A DNA stretch of 64,000 nucleotides from Silene latifolia (GCF_048544455.1 NC_133529.1:45857456-45921455); one strand, 5' to 3'. Positions 23,526 to 34,808 are shown, counted from the first letter of the stretch. Notes: generated by a model from the letters alone, not told the origin. A program made the numbers and translations.

Positions 23526-25197
23526 TGATGTAGCATTGTCATCGTACGCTCAATCAAACACATTTATAATCTCAACAAACAACTATATAGTGGTTAAGTC
23601 GAGGTCGATCCATGGGACGGTGTCCTTTGGGTTCTAAGTCAATCTATCTCAATTTATGCTAGTGTCACAGTTGGTTTAGGTTGAAGTTGTGTTCTAAGCT
23701 ACAACAAGGAAATGTAAACAATCAAATAACAAGACAAGTAAATAGAAATGGAAGGGTAAACAAATGATTAACAATTCTAGGGTGTCATGGGATCATAGGG
23801 GAATCATGGTAAGGTAGCATAAATGAGTCTCATAGATGCAAGCAATTATTATTTTTGGAATCAAGTTAGTGTACCTCTTACAATTCTTAGGGGAAACTTA
23901 GGTCCCGGAGGAGAGTCGGTCATGACTGTACAACACCTACAAGTCGACTTTGGTTTTCCCTATTCATGGTGAGATAACATAAATGAGTCCTAGGAAGGTT
24001 TGGGTCCCGGAGCCGAGTTGGTCATGACTATAAAACACCTACAAGTCAACTTAATTCTTCCTAATCAACTATATGCATGGTCTAACAAGCCTTGAGTTGG
24101 TTTATGTCTTACAAGTCTTGTTGAAAGGATAAGAAAAACATGCTAGGTTGTCAATCAAGCATTTCATCAAACATGATATGTGCATAAGTTGGAAAACAAT
24201 AAGCAAGCATTCATATGAACTCATTAAGCATAAATTTACCCCATGATTAACTTCCCTAATCCCCCACTAATCCATAGCTAGGAGACTACTCACTCATTAT
24301 CATGGAAGACATGTTATCAATGGTGTCAATCATCTTAACAAGCATATACATGATGAAAGAGTGAAGAGATAAGCAATAAAGAGTAACGAGTAAAGAGATT
24401 ATACCAATATTAAGATAAACAAATGGAAAGCAAAGAATAATAGAAGAGAACTTGATTGATTGATGAAGAGTTGTCAATTCTCCAATAATAACCCAATACT
24501 CTTCAATTACCCAATAAGAAATCTTAAACAATGATTAAGGAAAGATTAAAGTGCAATTTGTGGAATGATTAATCTATTCTAATCTACTCTTAATGAGAGC
24601 TTTGCCTCCACGAAGAGGGCTTATCTAATCTAAGAGGACTTAATCCTTTAGTTATTACAAAAGAGGTATTTATAGTAATACAAGGATTAGGTTAACTAAG
24701 GGCTTAAATGACGATTAGACCCTTTTAGAAGGAGAATAGAGCCTTGCAAGTCTCAGGAGGAGCCCCACGTCTTGTGAAGGGAGAGACGCTCTTTCTATAC
24801 TCGGGACGCTCGGATTGGTCGCTGAGACGCCCGGATTGGGCTTAAGACGCCCGGATCTTGAGCCAGCATGGTTTCTTCTTCTCTGACTGCCTCAAGATCC
24901 GTAGGGATCGTTGAGGGGTCCTGGGGGTCTTCATCTTCGCCCTTTTTTTACTTGATTTATTAGCTTAGGCCTTTAGTGTTAGTCTCCTCTTTGGTGCTTT
25001 GGTCGTTATATGTTATCAATTTAGCTCCGCTTCACTCCATCTAGTCAAGTTAACGCTCTTCTCCTACAAAGGACACCAAGCCTCATAGAACATGCATAGC
25101 AGGAGGCTAAAGACAAGAAATGACCCTAATACATACTAAAAAGCATAGGAACTAGGCTAGTTAGGGGACCAAATGTGCTTAAATAGGAGTCACATCA
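23526..25197 (-). repeat. 5' LTR of element C
   Basis: On the minus strand it starts TGATGTGACTCC (25197) and ends near CTACATCA (23526), 1672 bp, similar in length and layout to LTR1 of element A. TATA box on the minus strand: TATAAATA at 24674-24667. Motif array at 24765-24866. The frame at 24286-24531 is not conserved. Confidence 0.8.
24765..24866 (-). promoter_or_regulatory. GACGCCCGGATT motif array in C LTR
   Basis: Four or five copies of GACGCTC/GACGCCCGGATT-type motifs in about 100 bp, ending some 90 bp from the TATA box on the minus strand, the same position as in element A. Confidence 0.55.
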
Positions 25198-25729
25198 TGC
25201 AGACACGATTCATCAACTGGTTCACCTTGCTACTGAGATGTTGTTTGGGTTGAGAAGTCCTTAGAACGGATTTAAGAGGAAGATGACGATGCTCCTGTTG
25301 CTGCTGCTGCTAAGAGATCCTTCTTTTCTTTTTTTCTTTCTTATTTCCCATTCTTCATTTTATTCTTCCGGTCATGCCTTGAAGTTCTGATTCAGTGGTG
25401 TCCTGGTAGTCTATTACCCACTTTTTGGAATACCTTAAATTCTTCTGGTGGTCGAGGACCCGTCATTTCACCACTTCTACAGCTTTTGTTACTCCTAAAC
25501 TTCTTTAAAACTCCTCTCTCTTGTTATGAGGAGAGAATTATCGTTTCTTTGTCTCATATTCTTGGGAGTGAATCTTTGTTTGTGATTCCTCTACCTTGTT
25601 ATCTATTCTCTTGAGATTCATTGGTTAGAGTAACCATTTCCTTGTGAACTGTGATGGAAGTCAAGTGCGTTTGAGGTTTAGTGATGCATTGTTACTTATG
25701 GTTGAGGATAGTGAGTTTTACCCTTAATG
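25198..25729 (+). other. Element E internal fragment 1
   Basis: T/C-rich, no ORF above about 50 codons and no recognised domain. It lies between the start of C's LTR and the target site of B. Confidence 0.45.
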
Positions 25730-26232
25730 TCTATTGATGCGTGTCTTTTATATGATGTTTTACATCCCATTTTACACGCATTTCAGAGCTCATTTATATA
25801 GTTTAAGCTACTATTCTCCCCAATTCCGTCTACTTTCGTATTTTTGTACATTATTGCATAAATGTGAAGAATCCAGCGGAAATTGAGCTAAATCCGTCCC
25901 CGAGTATTATGCATTGCATTTAACGTGAAGTATTGACTCTAGGAATGAGCTTGGTGCGCGTTTCAAGGCCTAAAGATAGCAAAAGCATGGGTGCGTACGA
26001 GTTTAACAAGCAAAGATGCACTTCGAGATATTGCAGCCTGCTTCAGATGGCAATATCTCGAATTCTAGAGCTGATAATTGCATGATTCCAATTGGCGGTG
26101 AAAGCTTATCCTCTTAGCTTTCCAACGCCGCGTAGAACGCCTGATTTGACCATGTAACGAAGAAATGGCAGCTGTTTTAAGATCGGTGCGCGCTGCAGGA
26201 ATCGTCAGAATGCAATTCTGTACAGCACCCTT

Positions 26233-26335
26233 GGTCGATCGACTGACCTACATGGTCGATCGACCAGAGCACGACATACAGAAGTTACTGTTCAGAAAGA
26301 GCCAGTCGATCGACTGGTCAAAGTGGTCGATCGAC
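26233..26335 (+). promoter_or_regulatory. GGTCGATCGACC palindrome array in B LTR U3
   Basis: Four sites within 103 bp: GGTCGATCGACTGACC, GGTCGATCGACC, CCAGTCGATCGACTGG and GGTCGATCGACC. Each is a perfect or near-perfect palindrome, and the array ends about 83 bp before the TATA box. The 3' LTR has the same array at 31318-31421. Confidence 0.65.
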
Positions 26336-26823
26336 CACCCCTCGACTCTGACGCAAATTAAGAACGAGAATTAGAAGCCCAATTGTAATTAGTTTTTAGG
26401 TTTTTGCGTGACATCTCTATAAATAGGACCTCGAACATCAGTTTTTAGGAGGCATTCAGTAGGGGTTAATCCCATCTACTGATTTGATTTTACCGTTTTA
26501 GATTCAATTATAATTAGTTTAGTTTTCAATAAAGTTCTCCTTTTGCAATCGGATTCTTCCTACCTTTCTTTTATTCGGTATTTCTGCTCTTTATTTCAGT
26601 ATTATTTCAATTCATTAAGTAGTTAGATTGTTAGTTTAGATCCAAACCTTTAACTCAATTGTTGCAATTTATAATTCAAGTAGTTTAGTTATGCCTTCGC
26701 TATTCGTTTTTATCGCTTTATTAGTCGTAGTTAGAATTAATATGCGTAGCTAATTACCCCGTGCTAAGATGTGAGGGGACCTGCGGCGAAGACGATGTAG
26801 ATTAGTAGACCTGAAGTCGGCCT

Positions 26824-26902
26824 TTGGTCGATCGACTGGATTAGTCAGTCGATCGACTGGACCTGTTAGTTGATCGACTAGCTTAGCTGGTCGATCGACT
26901 GA
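26824..26902 (+). promoter_or_regulatory. Second palindrome array in B LTR
   Basis: Four CGATCG or TGATCG sites in 80 bp, downstream of the TATA box. Repeated in the 3' LTR at 31909-31985, where the central sites have small changes. Confidence 0.55.
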
Positions 26903-27493
26903 CGCGCGATAGTTTAGCTTTCGTTTTAATGCTTTAATTGCAATATTTGACAACGAGACCGAGAGGAGACTTGTTAATTACTTAGGAATTGACCGACCCA
27001 GAAGATCGAGAGATAGGGAAGGGAAATTGACTAAATTGAAACGACTAAATTTTACTAAGATCGAAAGATAGGTAAAGTTTAGGCATTAGGAATCATTTTT
27101 CAGGGCGAGAGCTAGTATTAGTGAGACCTAGGGACCAATAGCATAGGCTGAGAGGCGCTACTAGTTAAGAATGGACCGAGAGGACTTCTTATTTTCCCAC
27201 CTATCGTGATTATTCAGACTTACTTAGGAACCCATCGTCGTAGCTGCAGTGAACCGACCGTCTTAGCATTCTTTTTATTATTGTTTACATCTCTTTTTAT
27301 TACTTGCCTTTTATTTATGCATTTAGACTTAGATATAATCCACTCCAAAACCCCCTCCAGAAACTCATAGACTGAAATAAGACAATTAGAACTCCCTACC
27401 TCCCTGCGGATCGACCCTTACTACCACTTGCTAGTTGTAGTTTGGAATTTATAAATATTATTTTTGGTACTCACTTCGACAGGTATCAAATTT

Positions 27494-27511
27494 TGGCGCC
27501 GTTGCCGGGAA
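27494..27511 (+). other. Primer-binding site, tRNA-Asp type (element B)
   Basis: TGGCGCCGTTGCCGGGAA, 17 of 18 bases as in element A, 5 bp after the LTR end. Confidence 0.85.
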
Positions 27512-27593
27512 GGCAGCGCTAGTTTTAGTTGTTTTTAATTTTAGTCTTTCTTTCTTTAGTCTCAGGGAACTTCGGTTCCTTGAGACCGTTCTC

Positions 27594-27734
27594 ATGTCGT
27601 TCCTTCTGAGTTTTCCGCAGGAAGAGAACGAAATCTTTGGTGCTTATTTAGCCAGACTTTGGGAGTTTATTGAGCCCAGACGAGATGCCTTTTCCGATAT
27701 CCAAATATCTTCGCACCATTTTTCCGGCATATGA
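27594..27734 (+). pseudogene. Short gag-like frame, 46 codons, overlapping the next start
   Basis: Begins MSFLLSFPQEENEIFGAYLA and resembles the helix of Ty3 Gag around E-S-x-x-x-Y-x-x-x-F (AYLARLWEFIEP). Its TGA (27732-27734) overlaps the ATG of the next frame (27731-27733) as ATGA. The amino-acid sequence seems to continue in the next frame, as if an AT dinucleotide had been gained in GGCATATGAAT. It could equally be an upstream frame allowing re-initiation. Confidence 0.5.
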
Positions 27735-28546
27735 ATGACCCTACGCGAGCATACCTCGAGTCTATAGGTAAGTGGGATTTCGAAGGAATCCCCGTAATTG
27801 AGGTATTAGAATTCTTTAATTGGTTTGCTACTGAATCTCTTAAACCTACTTTTTCTCTTCATGTTGACTCAGATGAGGGGGTGGGTGAGACCTTAGAAAC
27901 CGATCTAGGAAATGCTGACGGAGACATAGAGGAGACCATTAGCGTGGTTGACAATCCTTTTTATGAGGACAGTTTAGAACCCCTTTATGATTCTTGCACT
28001 GATAGTGAGTTCGATTTGGAGGATCTCTTTGAGAATCTCCAACTTGACGAGTCTAGCGATAAGGAGAGAGAGGAGGAAAATTTTGACAGTCTTGAGGTTA
28101 ATTGGGATGTGTATGACGATATTATAGATGAACCTATTATAGAGGACCCGATTGACCCATTTGACTTTACCACCCCTTGCATTTGGGATGATTATCCACC
28201 TTCTCCTTTAGATGACCAGACTTCTCCACCTCACAGTTCATACCCGTCCGAGCATCTTAATTCTACTCGCGTTATTATTGAGTCGTATGCACCTGAGTTC
28301 GTTAATTCTCCACCTGTGGTTAACTTGAGCTTTTATATTCCGCCCTTAGCTGGAGGGCAGAATTATTTTGTGGCTGATTTTAGGAGCTGCCATAGGAAAT
28401 TTGTCAGACTTAAACGATTTTACATTTTGATTTCCTATGTTATTTCTATCTTATGGTGCTACTTACAGTTTTGTGTAGCACATGCGCAGATGTATGATAG
28501 GTTGCTGAGAGCCTTGAGTTGTTTTGATTGGGCTCCATTAGAGTAA
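27731..28546 (+). CDS. Acidic gag-derived protein with hydrophobic LLRALS tail, 271 aa
   Basis: The only sizeable intact ORF among the pol-less elements. Residues 1-40 (MNDPTRAYLESIGKWDFEGI, then LEFFNWFATESL) look like Gag after the segment in the preceding frame. Residues 45-150 are very acidic (SDSEFDLEDLFENLQLDESS-type). Residues 150-215 are Pro/Ser-rich. Residues 215-255 are basic, then hydrophobic and possibly membrane-associated, ending YDRLLRALSCFDWAPLE. Element A's broken ORF has the same end (FDLLLRALSSMD) at the same position after the PBS. No zinc knuckle, protease or RT. I cannot assign a function; a shortened Gag for particle entry, or a new accessory protein, are the main options. 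Confidence 0.6.
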   Translation: MNDPTRAYLESIGKWDFEGIPVIEVLEFFNWFATESLKPTFSLHVDSDEGVGETLETDLGNADGDIEETISVVDNPFYEDSLEPLYDSCTDSEFDLEDLFENLQLDESSDKEREEENFDSLEVNWDVYDDIIDEPIIEDPIDPFDFTTPCIWDDYPPSPLDDQTSPPHSSYPSEHLNSTRVIIESYAPEFVNSPPVVNLSFYIPPLAGGQNYFVADFRSCHRKFVRLKRFYILISYVISILWCYLQFCVAHAQMYDRLLRALSCFDWAPLE

Positions 28547-28821
28547 GTTGCTGAAGAAAAAGTGGTCGAGCGGGACCTGTCTGAAACCAGCGCTAGCCGG
28601 GAGGCAACCCGGATGTGTTTTGTTTTTGTTTTGAATAAAACTTCATAGTTGTTTAGAAATAAAAACTCTTAGTCGTGTGCTTGGTTTTTAAACACTTTAG
28701 ATTTTATATTTGGGTTTTGCGCAATTTTGGGCGCGTTATTATGTGCTTTTACAGCTATATAGACCATATTAGCTCAAGTTATTGAGCTAATTCGAAGAAA
28801 TCGAAAATTCAAAGACTATCC

Positions 28822-28929
28822 CGATCGATCGGTAGTCCGTATGGTCGATCGACTGAGCTGCGATTTCTAGGAGCTTCTGTTCCTGTTCACCCTGGTCGAT
28901 CGACTGGGTGTTGTGGTCGATCGACCGCC
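28822..28929 (+). promoter_or_regulatory. CGATCG palindrome array after the B ORF
   Basis: CCCGATCGATCGG, then three GGTCGATCGAC sites in 108 bp, the same vocabulary as the LTR arrays. No TATA box is evident nearby. Confidence 0.5.
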
Positions 28930-29295
28930 CAACGCTGTTGTACCTGTTTCACGACCTTTCCCCTGCTGTGTTGGGTCGTTTTGCGGAATTGAGGGAGTTT
29001 TCTCTCCACTATATTCGGTGATTTATTTCTGATATCCTCCATTTTCTTAGCTTTGCACATAATTTTACCGTCCCAAAATTGTTTTCTCGTTTTACGCACG
29101 GTACTTTTGTTTGTCTTTTCAGGTACTTATTGGTAGCACTGCTAGCTACTGAAACCTCCTAGCTCACGCTGGTTTGGGGAAGTTTCCTTTTGCTGCGCTT
29201 AAAGTCTTGTGAGTTTCCGAGTCCTTATTTCATGTCTTATTTATTTATTTTACGCAAAATCCCATTTCCTTTGTTTATTTCATTACATGATTTTG

Positions 29296-29333
29296 CACAA
29301 TGGGGACATTGTGTGATTTGGTTTGGGGAAGGG
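29296..29333 (+). promoter_or_regulatory. Internal hairpin plus polypurine tract (element B)
   Basis: Arms CACAATG (29296-29302) and CATTGTG (29307-29313), perfect, loop GGGA. TTTGGTTTGGGGAAGGG follows, almost the terminal PPT (GGTTTGGTTTGGGGAAG). Confidence 0.6.
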
Positions 29334-29986
29334 TTTTGCGTTGCATTTCATTTGCTTGCATTCACGTTTACAATTTTGTCTTGCATTGTTATTTATTTTC
29401 CCTCATATATACAGAAAATTCAAAAAAAAAAATTGAAAAAATTTCAAAAATTCAAAAAATTTCATGTTTGTTTTAGCATATAGGTTGAGTCGGAACGGCA
29501 GTATTTCCCTGATGACATTGCATTTTCAGCTGTTTTATGCCTAAGCCTTGCTAATTGACATGTTATTAGTAGAATCATTCGCATAGTCTACGAGTTTTCG
29601 TTAAATTATTTGCTGGACTTGAGACTTGACTTAGATTTTTGGCAAACTACTTATATTTTCTGAGGTTTAGAGCTTATAACTGGTGACATTCATGACCAGT
29701 TCATTTAGGATGTGAGTAGTTACTCCTTATGAGACATGTTATATCAATATGCATAAATATGAACTTAATCTGCTTAATACCTGTATGCATTCGGTCTGTG
29801 GTTTGTTGACACATGTGGAAGAGGTTTCCTGTTCCCATTTTACCCATAAGCTCCACACTGCCAAAAATATCTTTTTTTGTCCTATTTACTACATCCTACA
29901 TTTAGCCTGCCCTTGCCAAGCTAGTAGTTTAGTTCTCGGGATTGTTACTTTGTTTTTGGTGGCATATGCTCATTTGAGATAATGTT

Positions 29987-30100
29987 GGGAAGAAAAAAAT
30001 AAAGAAGACAAATGAAGGAGGAAAAAGAAAGAAAGAGAAAGAAAAGAAACGAAAAAAAAAAGATGAAAAATGATTCGAAAAAGAAAGAAAAAAAGAGGTT
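29987..30100 (+). repeat. Purine-rich A/G tract
   Basis: About 110 bases with almost no pyrimidines. Element F has a shorter one at the matching place (14630-14662). Long minus-strand Phe/Ser frames here come from composition. Confidence 0.6.
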
Positions 30101-30781
30101 CTGTACTGTTTAGGATGGTCGAACGACCGGAGTTCCGAGAAGAAAAGAAAATCAATTCGCATAATTCAATCCTTTATCTTATGGCGATTTTTGCTCCCAC
30201 GTTGCATTTATATCTTATGGGGAGTTTATTGATTAATTATATTGGAGATTGTGAGTTTTGTGCTTGCTATAGCACCGTTTCGATTGAATATGAGCAAGAA
30301 GTTGGATGTTGCGATATGGTTCCGTTTGGTAATAGCTTGATCACCTGTACCTCCACACTCCAATAATTATCTTTGCCTCTTCTTACTCATACCTCACATA
30401 TCCATATTTACCTCGGCATGTGTCATGGTCATCTGTTTGGTTGGAATGCATATGTACGGTTGTAGAGATCATTTTCATATTTTATTGCAGGCATGTTCTT
30501 ATAGGTCGCAGTTAGGTGAGAGTCTTTACAAAAATGAATTCTTTCTATCCTCTTATATATTCACCTGTGCTTATTTGAGTGATTGAGCGACCCGTGAGAG
30601 TCCTATTTAATAAGTCTCTATGGTTGACGGTTCAGCAGTTTTTAACGGCTTCATAATTCGTTTGCATGATTCACATTACTAATTGATTGTTGGTTGTGCA
30701 TTAAATTGGTTTAGGCTATTCATGTTGCAATTCGCTCTGAGATTGAACTCGTTCCATTAGGTCATTAGATCGAGTTTAGTT

Positions 30782-30820
30782 CTTGCTTGGGGACAAGCAA
30801 GGGTTTGGTTTGGGGAAGTT
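30782..30820 (+). promoter_or_regulatory. Terminal hairpin and PPT of element B
   Basis: Arms CTTGCTTG (30782-30789) and CAAGCAAG (30794-30801), perfect 8 bp, loop GGGA. PPT TTTGGGGAAG; the LTR begins 19 nt after the hairpin. Confidence 0.8.
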
Positions 30821-32571
30821 TGATGCGTGTCTTTTATATGATGTTTTACATCCCATTTTACACGCATTTCAGAGCTCATTTATGTAGTTTAAGCTACTAT
30901 TCTCCCCAATTCCGTCTACTTTCGTATTTTTGTACATTATTGCAGAAATGTGAAGAATCCAGCGGAAATTGAGCTAAATCCGTCCCCGAGTATCCTACAT
31001 TACATTTGACGTGAAGTATTGACTCGAGGAATGAGCTTGGTGCGCGTTTCAAGGCCTAAAGATAGCAAAAGCATGGGTGCGTACGAGTTTAACAAGCAAA
31101 GATGCACTTCGAGATATTGCAGCCTGCTTCAGATGGCAATATCTCGAATTCTAGAGCTGATAATTGAGTGATTCCAATTGGAGTGAAAGCTTATCCTCTT
31201 AGCTTTCAACGCCGCGTAGAACGCCTGATTTGACCAAGTAACGAAGAAATGGCAGCTGTTTTAAGATCGGTGCGCGCTGCAGGAATCGTCAGAATGCAAT
31301 TCTGTACAGCACCCTTGGTCGATCGACTGACCTACATGGTCGATCGACCAGAGCACGACATACAGAAGTTACTGTTCAGAAAGAGCCAGTCGATCGACTG
31401 GTCTAATTGGTCGATCGACCACCCCTCGACTCTGACGCAAATTAAGAACGAGAATTAGAAGCCCAATTGTAATTAGTTTTTAGGTTTTTGCGTGACATCT
31501 CTATAAATAGGACCTCGAACATCAGTTTTTAGGAGGCATTCAGTAGGGGGTAATCCCATCTACTGATTTGATTTTACCGTTTTAGATTCAATTATAATTA
31601 GTTTAGTTTTCAATAAAGTTCTCCTTTTTCAATCGGATTCTTCCTACCTTTCTTTTATTCGGTATTTCTGCTCTTTATTTCAGTATTATTTCAATTCATT
31701 CAGTAGTTAGATTGTTAGTTTAGATCCAAACCTTTAACTCAATTGTTGCAATTTATAATTCAAGTAGTTTAGTTATGCCTTCGCTATTCGTTTTTATCGC
31801 TTTATTAGTCGTAGTTAGAATTAATATGCGTAGCTAATTACCCCGTGCTAAGATATGAGGGGACCTGCGGCGAAGACGATGTAGATTAGTAGACCTGAAG
31901 TCGGCCTTTGGTCGATCGACTGGATTAGTCAGTCGATCGACTGTTAGTTAGTTGATCGACCAACTTAGTCGGGTCGATCGACTGACGCGCGATAGTTTAG
32001 CTTTCGTTTTAATGCTTTAATTGCAATATTTGACAACGAGACCGAGAGGAGACTTGTTAATTACTTAGGAATTGACCGACCCAGAAGATCGAGAGATAGG
32101 GAAGGGAAATTGACTAAATTGAAACGACTAAATTTTACTAAGATCGAAAGATAGGTAAAGTTTAGGCATTAGGAATCATTTTTCAGGGCGAGAGCTAGTA
32201 TTAGTGAGACCTAGGGACCAATAGCATAGGCTGAGAGGCGCTACTAGTTAAGAATGGACCGAGAGGACTTCTTATTTTCCCACCTATCGTGATTATTCAG
32301 ACTTACTTAGGAACCCATCGTCGTAGCTACAGTGAACCGACCGTCTTAGCATTCTTTTTATTATTGTTTACATCTCTTTTTATTACTTGCCTTTTATTTA
32401 TGCATTTAGACTTAGATATAATCCACTCCAAAACCCCCTCCAGAAACTCATAGACTGAAATAAGACAATAAGAACTCCCTACCTCCCTGCGGATCGACCC
32501 TTACTACCACTTGCTAGTTGTAGTTTGGAATTTATAAATATTATTTTTGGTACTCACTTCGACAGGTATCA
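30821..32571 (+). repeat. 3' LTR of element B
   Basis: 1751 bp, nearly identical to 25735-27488. TATA box 31502-31509. Most visible differences fall inside the palindrome arrays (near 31402 and 31945). Confidence 0.92.
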
Positions 32572-32576
32572 TCTAT

Positions 32577-33449
32577 CTTGTAAGAGTTTTTATTTCTTGA
32601 GAATTAACTTGAATGGTGAGTAGTGGATTATGGAGTTAGGAGTCTAGCTTAGCTTATCAGTTGGCTTTGGATTATAGATAACTTGCACATTCTCGACATT
32701 AGAAGTGATTGAGACTTTTATAATAACCATGTATCATTATCGATTGACCTAGATTAATCTCAGTTTCTATTCTTATGGACTTAGATCGTTGAGTTCTGAT
32801 GACAGGTCGTAACCTATGAACTTTTGGAGGTATGACTTAACTTTATTTGGGTTATTTAGTGTTAACCTTGAGAATAAGGAGTGTCTTAGCCCAACTGCAA
32901 TTTGGATTGATTATATTGATTTGAAGATTTATGAACCTGAAGTTGGGAATTATGTATACCTATCATATCTTAATGTCTTAACCTTAGTACATGTATCTCT
33001 CTGAGGATTATTTTGGTCCGAATTACCTTAAAGGAAATTGTTGTTTGATGACCTTATAAGATCAAAATTGTTGCTTGGTTGAGTTCTTAACCAACTAGTT
33101 GTTGCAGTGTTATGATTGGGAATTTAATGGACTGCTGAGGGACCTTTATATTCATTCTATGGACTTCTAAGATTTCACCTTTGGATGTTACTCTATGGAT
33201 AATAGTAACAAATTAGTGTGTTCAATTGAGCGGTGCGTTGTTAGATGGCGGATTTTGGTTTGGTGTTCCATAACTCAAGAAACCTTATAAGTTTAGTATC
33301 CTTGTTGCTTTGGTAGTGATTTCGGAATAGTAGAATCGTTTGAGTGTGTTATGTCTATTAAGTTATTCTGAGTTAGATTATATCTCGAGTGCGAACTTGA
33401 TGAGTTAACTGGATTAGTCCTGTTTTGATAACCTATGGAATTTTGGTTA
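32577..33449 (+). other. Element E internal fragment 2
   Basis: Lies between the target sites of B and D. The longest frame (32816-33004, 62 codons) has no recognised motif. Probably decayed pol or 3' region of E. Confidence 0.45.
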
Positions 33450-33454
33450 GTAAG

Positions 33455-34793
33455 TGTAATACCTGTCCTTTTAGGGACCCGTTGACTGACGTTGACCGAC
33501 CTTAGTTGCATGTCTTGACCTTTGGAAACCTTACGAGCGATGACTTGTGAAGTGGTAAGCTTTGGGTGAGTGGTACTCGATCTAGTCGGGGCTACTCGAT
33601 CGAGTCGCTGGGGGGCTCGATCGAGTAGAGGCCACTCGATCGAGTAAGTTAGTTACTCGATCGAGTAGCGTGTTTATAGCGAGGAGTTATATATCGTGAA
33701 TCGCATAACCGCAAATCATTTTCGCCTCTTTCCTCTAAACCTAGATGTCGCCACTTCTTCTTCCCTTCACCATAGTTCGTTCCTTTGAGGTCCTTGAGGA
33801 TGCTTATGCCATGGGGATAAGTTGCTTGAGTCGGTAGCGGTCTTGACGCCGGATAGCTATGCGTAGGTATGTCATCGTCATCAACAATGTCGTTGTTTTT
33901 TTCAGTTAGTTTTATAGTGGTTGTGATAGATGGTTGTACTGTTTGTATAGGTGTGTTGCGTGGTTGTTTGACATCTTGTGGTCAGAGGTGGAATCGCTGC
34001 GGTACACTAAATGTAGGTTCGCCTACTCAGTACTGTTGGTTGTTAAGGTGTCTTTTAATGTGACTTAGTTGATTGTTGTGTCGTTATGGCTGATTGGTTG
34101 TGGTAATTGGCTGGTGTTGTGTTGTACTGATTATCGTTGTAGTGGTACAGCTGTTTGTGGTTGTGTGTCTCTGGTTCTCGAGGTGCGTCCTCGGCTGAGT
34201 GGGGTCACTTGCGGGAGTGGCTTCACGCCCTAGTTTCGCCCTCCGTGGAACCCGCCACGGGAGGGAATGTGAACATTAATGGGACAGGGTTATCGCTCGG
34301 TATGATGAGCGGGGCTTAGGTGGGAACGGCTGCGGTCCCCCACTGGCAGGGCTGGTTCAGTGGACAGTCGGTGATGGTGTTTGGCTGGAGGAGATGTGGC
34401 TTGTGTGTGTGCTGTTGTGTTTGTATTGTAGTTTCAATGGTTGGTGTGTTCATTCAGTTACTGACCTTGTGTGGTTTGTCTTCTTGTCTATTTTTGTTGT
34501 GTCTGCCGTGATCCCTTATGGTGAGCAGTCAGTCTTAGCAGGTGATATCTTGGATGATAGCTGGAGTCTTGGCGGGATGAGTCTTCATGAGTCATGACAG
34601 AAGTGTAATTCACATAGTTGGTAGTAGTTCGAGTTATACCTTTTGTTTATCTTATTTTGTAATCACTGTAAAATAACTTAATCGTTCTTCTATCGACATT
34701 TGATTATTACTATCCTCGGGCAACCGAGATGGTGATGCCCTTATATGCTAGGGAAGGTCTTGTTAAGGCTCCCTGGTATATGGGGGTGTCACA
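33455..34793 (+). repeat. 5' LTR of element D
   Basis: TGTAATACC to GTGTCACA. Motif array at 33576-33671, TATA-like TATATAT at 33688-33694. The frames 33869-34597 differ between the two LTRs and are not genes. Confidence 0.88.
33576..33671 (+). promoter_or_regulatory. ACTCGATCGAGT palindrome array in D LTR
   Basis: A degenerate site and four ACTCGATCGAGT/GCTCGATCGAGT sites in 96 bp, ending about 16 bp before TATATAT. The 3' LTR has the same (48826-48918, TATA 48939-48945). Confidence 0.65.
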
Positions 34794-34796
34794 AAG

Positions 34797-34808
34797 TGGT
34801 ATCAGAGC
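34797..34808 (+). other. Primer-binding site, tRNA-iMet type (element D)
   Basis: TGGTATCAGAGC, three bases after the LTR end. Confidence 0.8.

Larger units (their letters stand above)
16746..25197 (-). mobile_element. Element C: Athila-like element, 5' half, interrupted
   Basis: On the minus strand: 5' LTR (25197 to 23526), degenerate tRNA-Asp PBS, gag-derived ORF start (23360 to 23117), solo copia LTR I with a LINE (23116 to 17501), remainder of the ORF (17500 to 16746), then cut by element F. LTR ends and ORF are homologous to element A. It interrupts element E at 25198, so TGCAG (25198-25202) should be its duplication. Confidence 0.8.
25735..27488 (+). repeat. 5' LTR of element B
   Basis: 1754 bp, TGATGCG to AGGTATCA. 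TATA box TATAAATA at 26418-26425. Palindrome arrays at 26233-26335 (upstream of TATA) and 26824-26902 (in the transcribed part). The open frames at 26165-26374 and 26750-26953 only reflect the arrays. Confidence 0.9.
28547..30820 (+). other. Element B 3' untranslated region
   Basis: Non-coding. Contains a palindrome array (28822-28929), an internal hairpin/PPT (29296-29333), a run of A and G (29987-30100) and the terminal hairpin/PPT (30782-30820). The last 450 bp match element F's 3' UTR. Frames at 29190-30366 and 30787-30972 are not shared with F. Confidence 0.7.
25735..32571 (+). mobile_element. Element B: complete non-autonomous LTR retrotransposon, 6.8 kb
   Basis: LTRs at 25735-27488 and 30821-32571, flanked by TCTAT on both sides (25730-25734, 32572-32576). 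Internal: tRNA-Asp PBS, short gag-like frame, 271-codon ORF, long 3' UTR, PPT. The LTRs are about 98% alike by eye, so this is among the younger insertions. No pol is present. Confidence 0.92.

Noticed and set aside
26165..26374. 69-codon ORF repeated at 31249-31458
   Set aside because: Within the two copies of B's LTR, across the palindrome array and upstream of TATA; similarity is explained by the LTR.
29929..30162. Phe/Ser-rich minus-strand ORFs
   Set aside because: Composition effect of the A/G tract.
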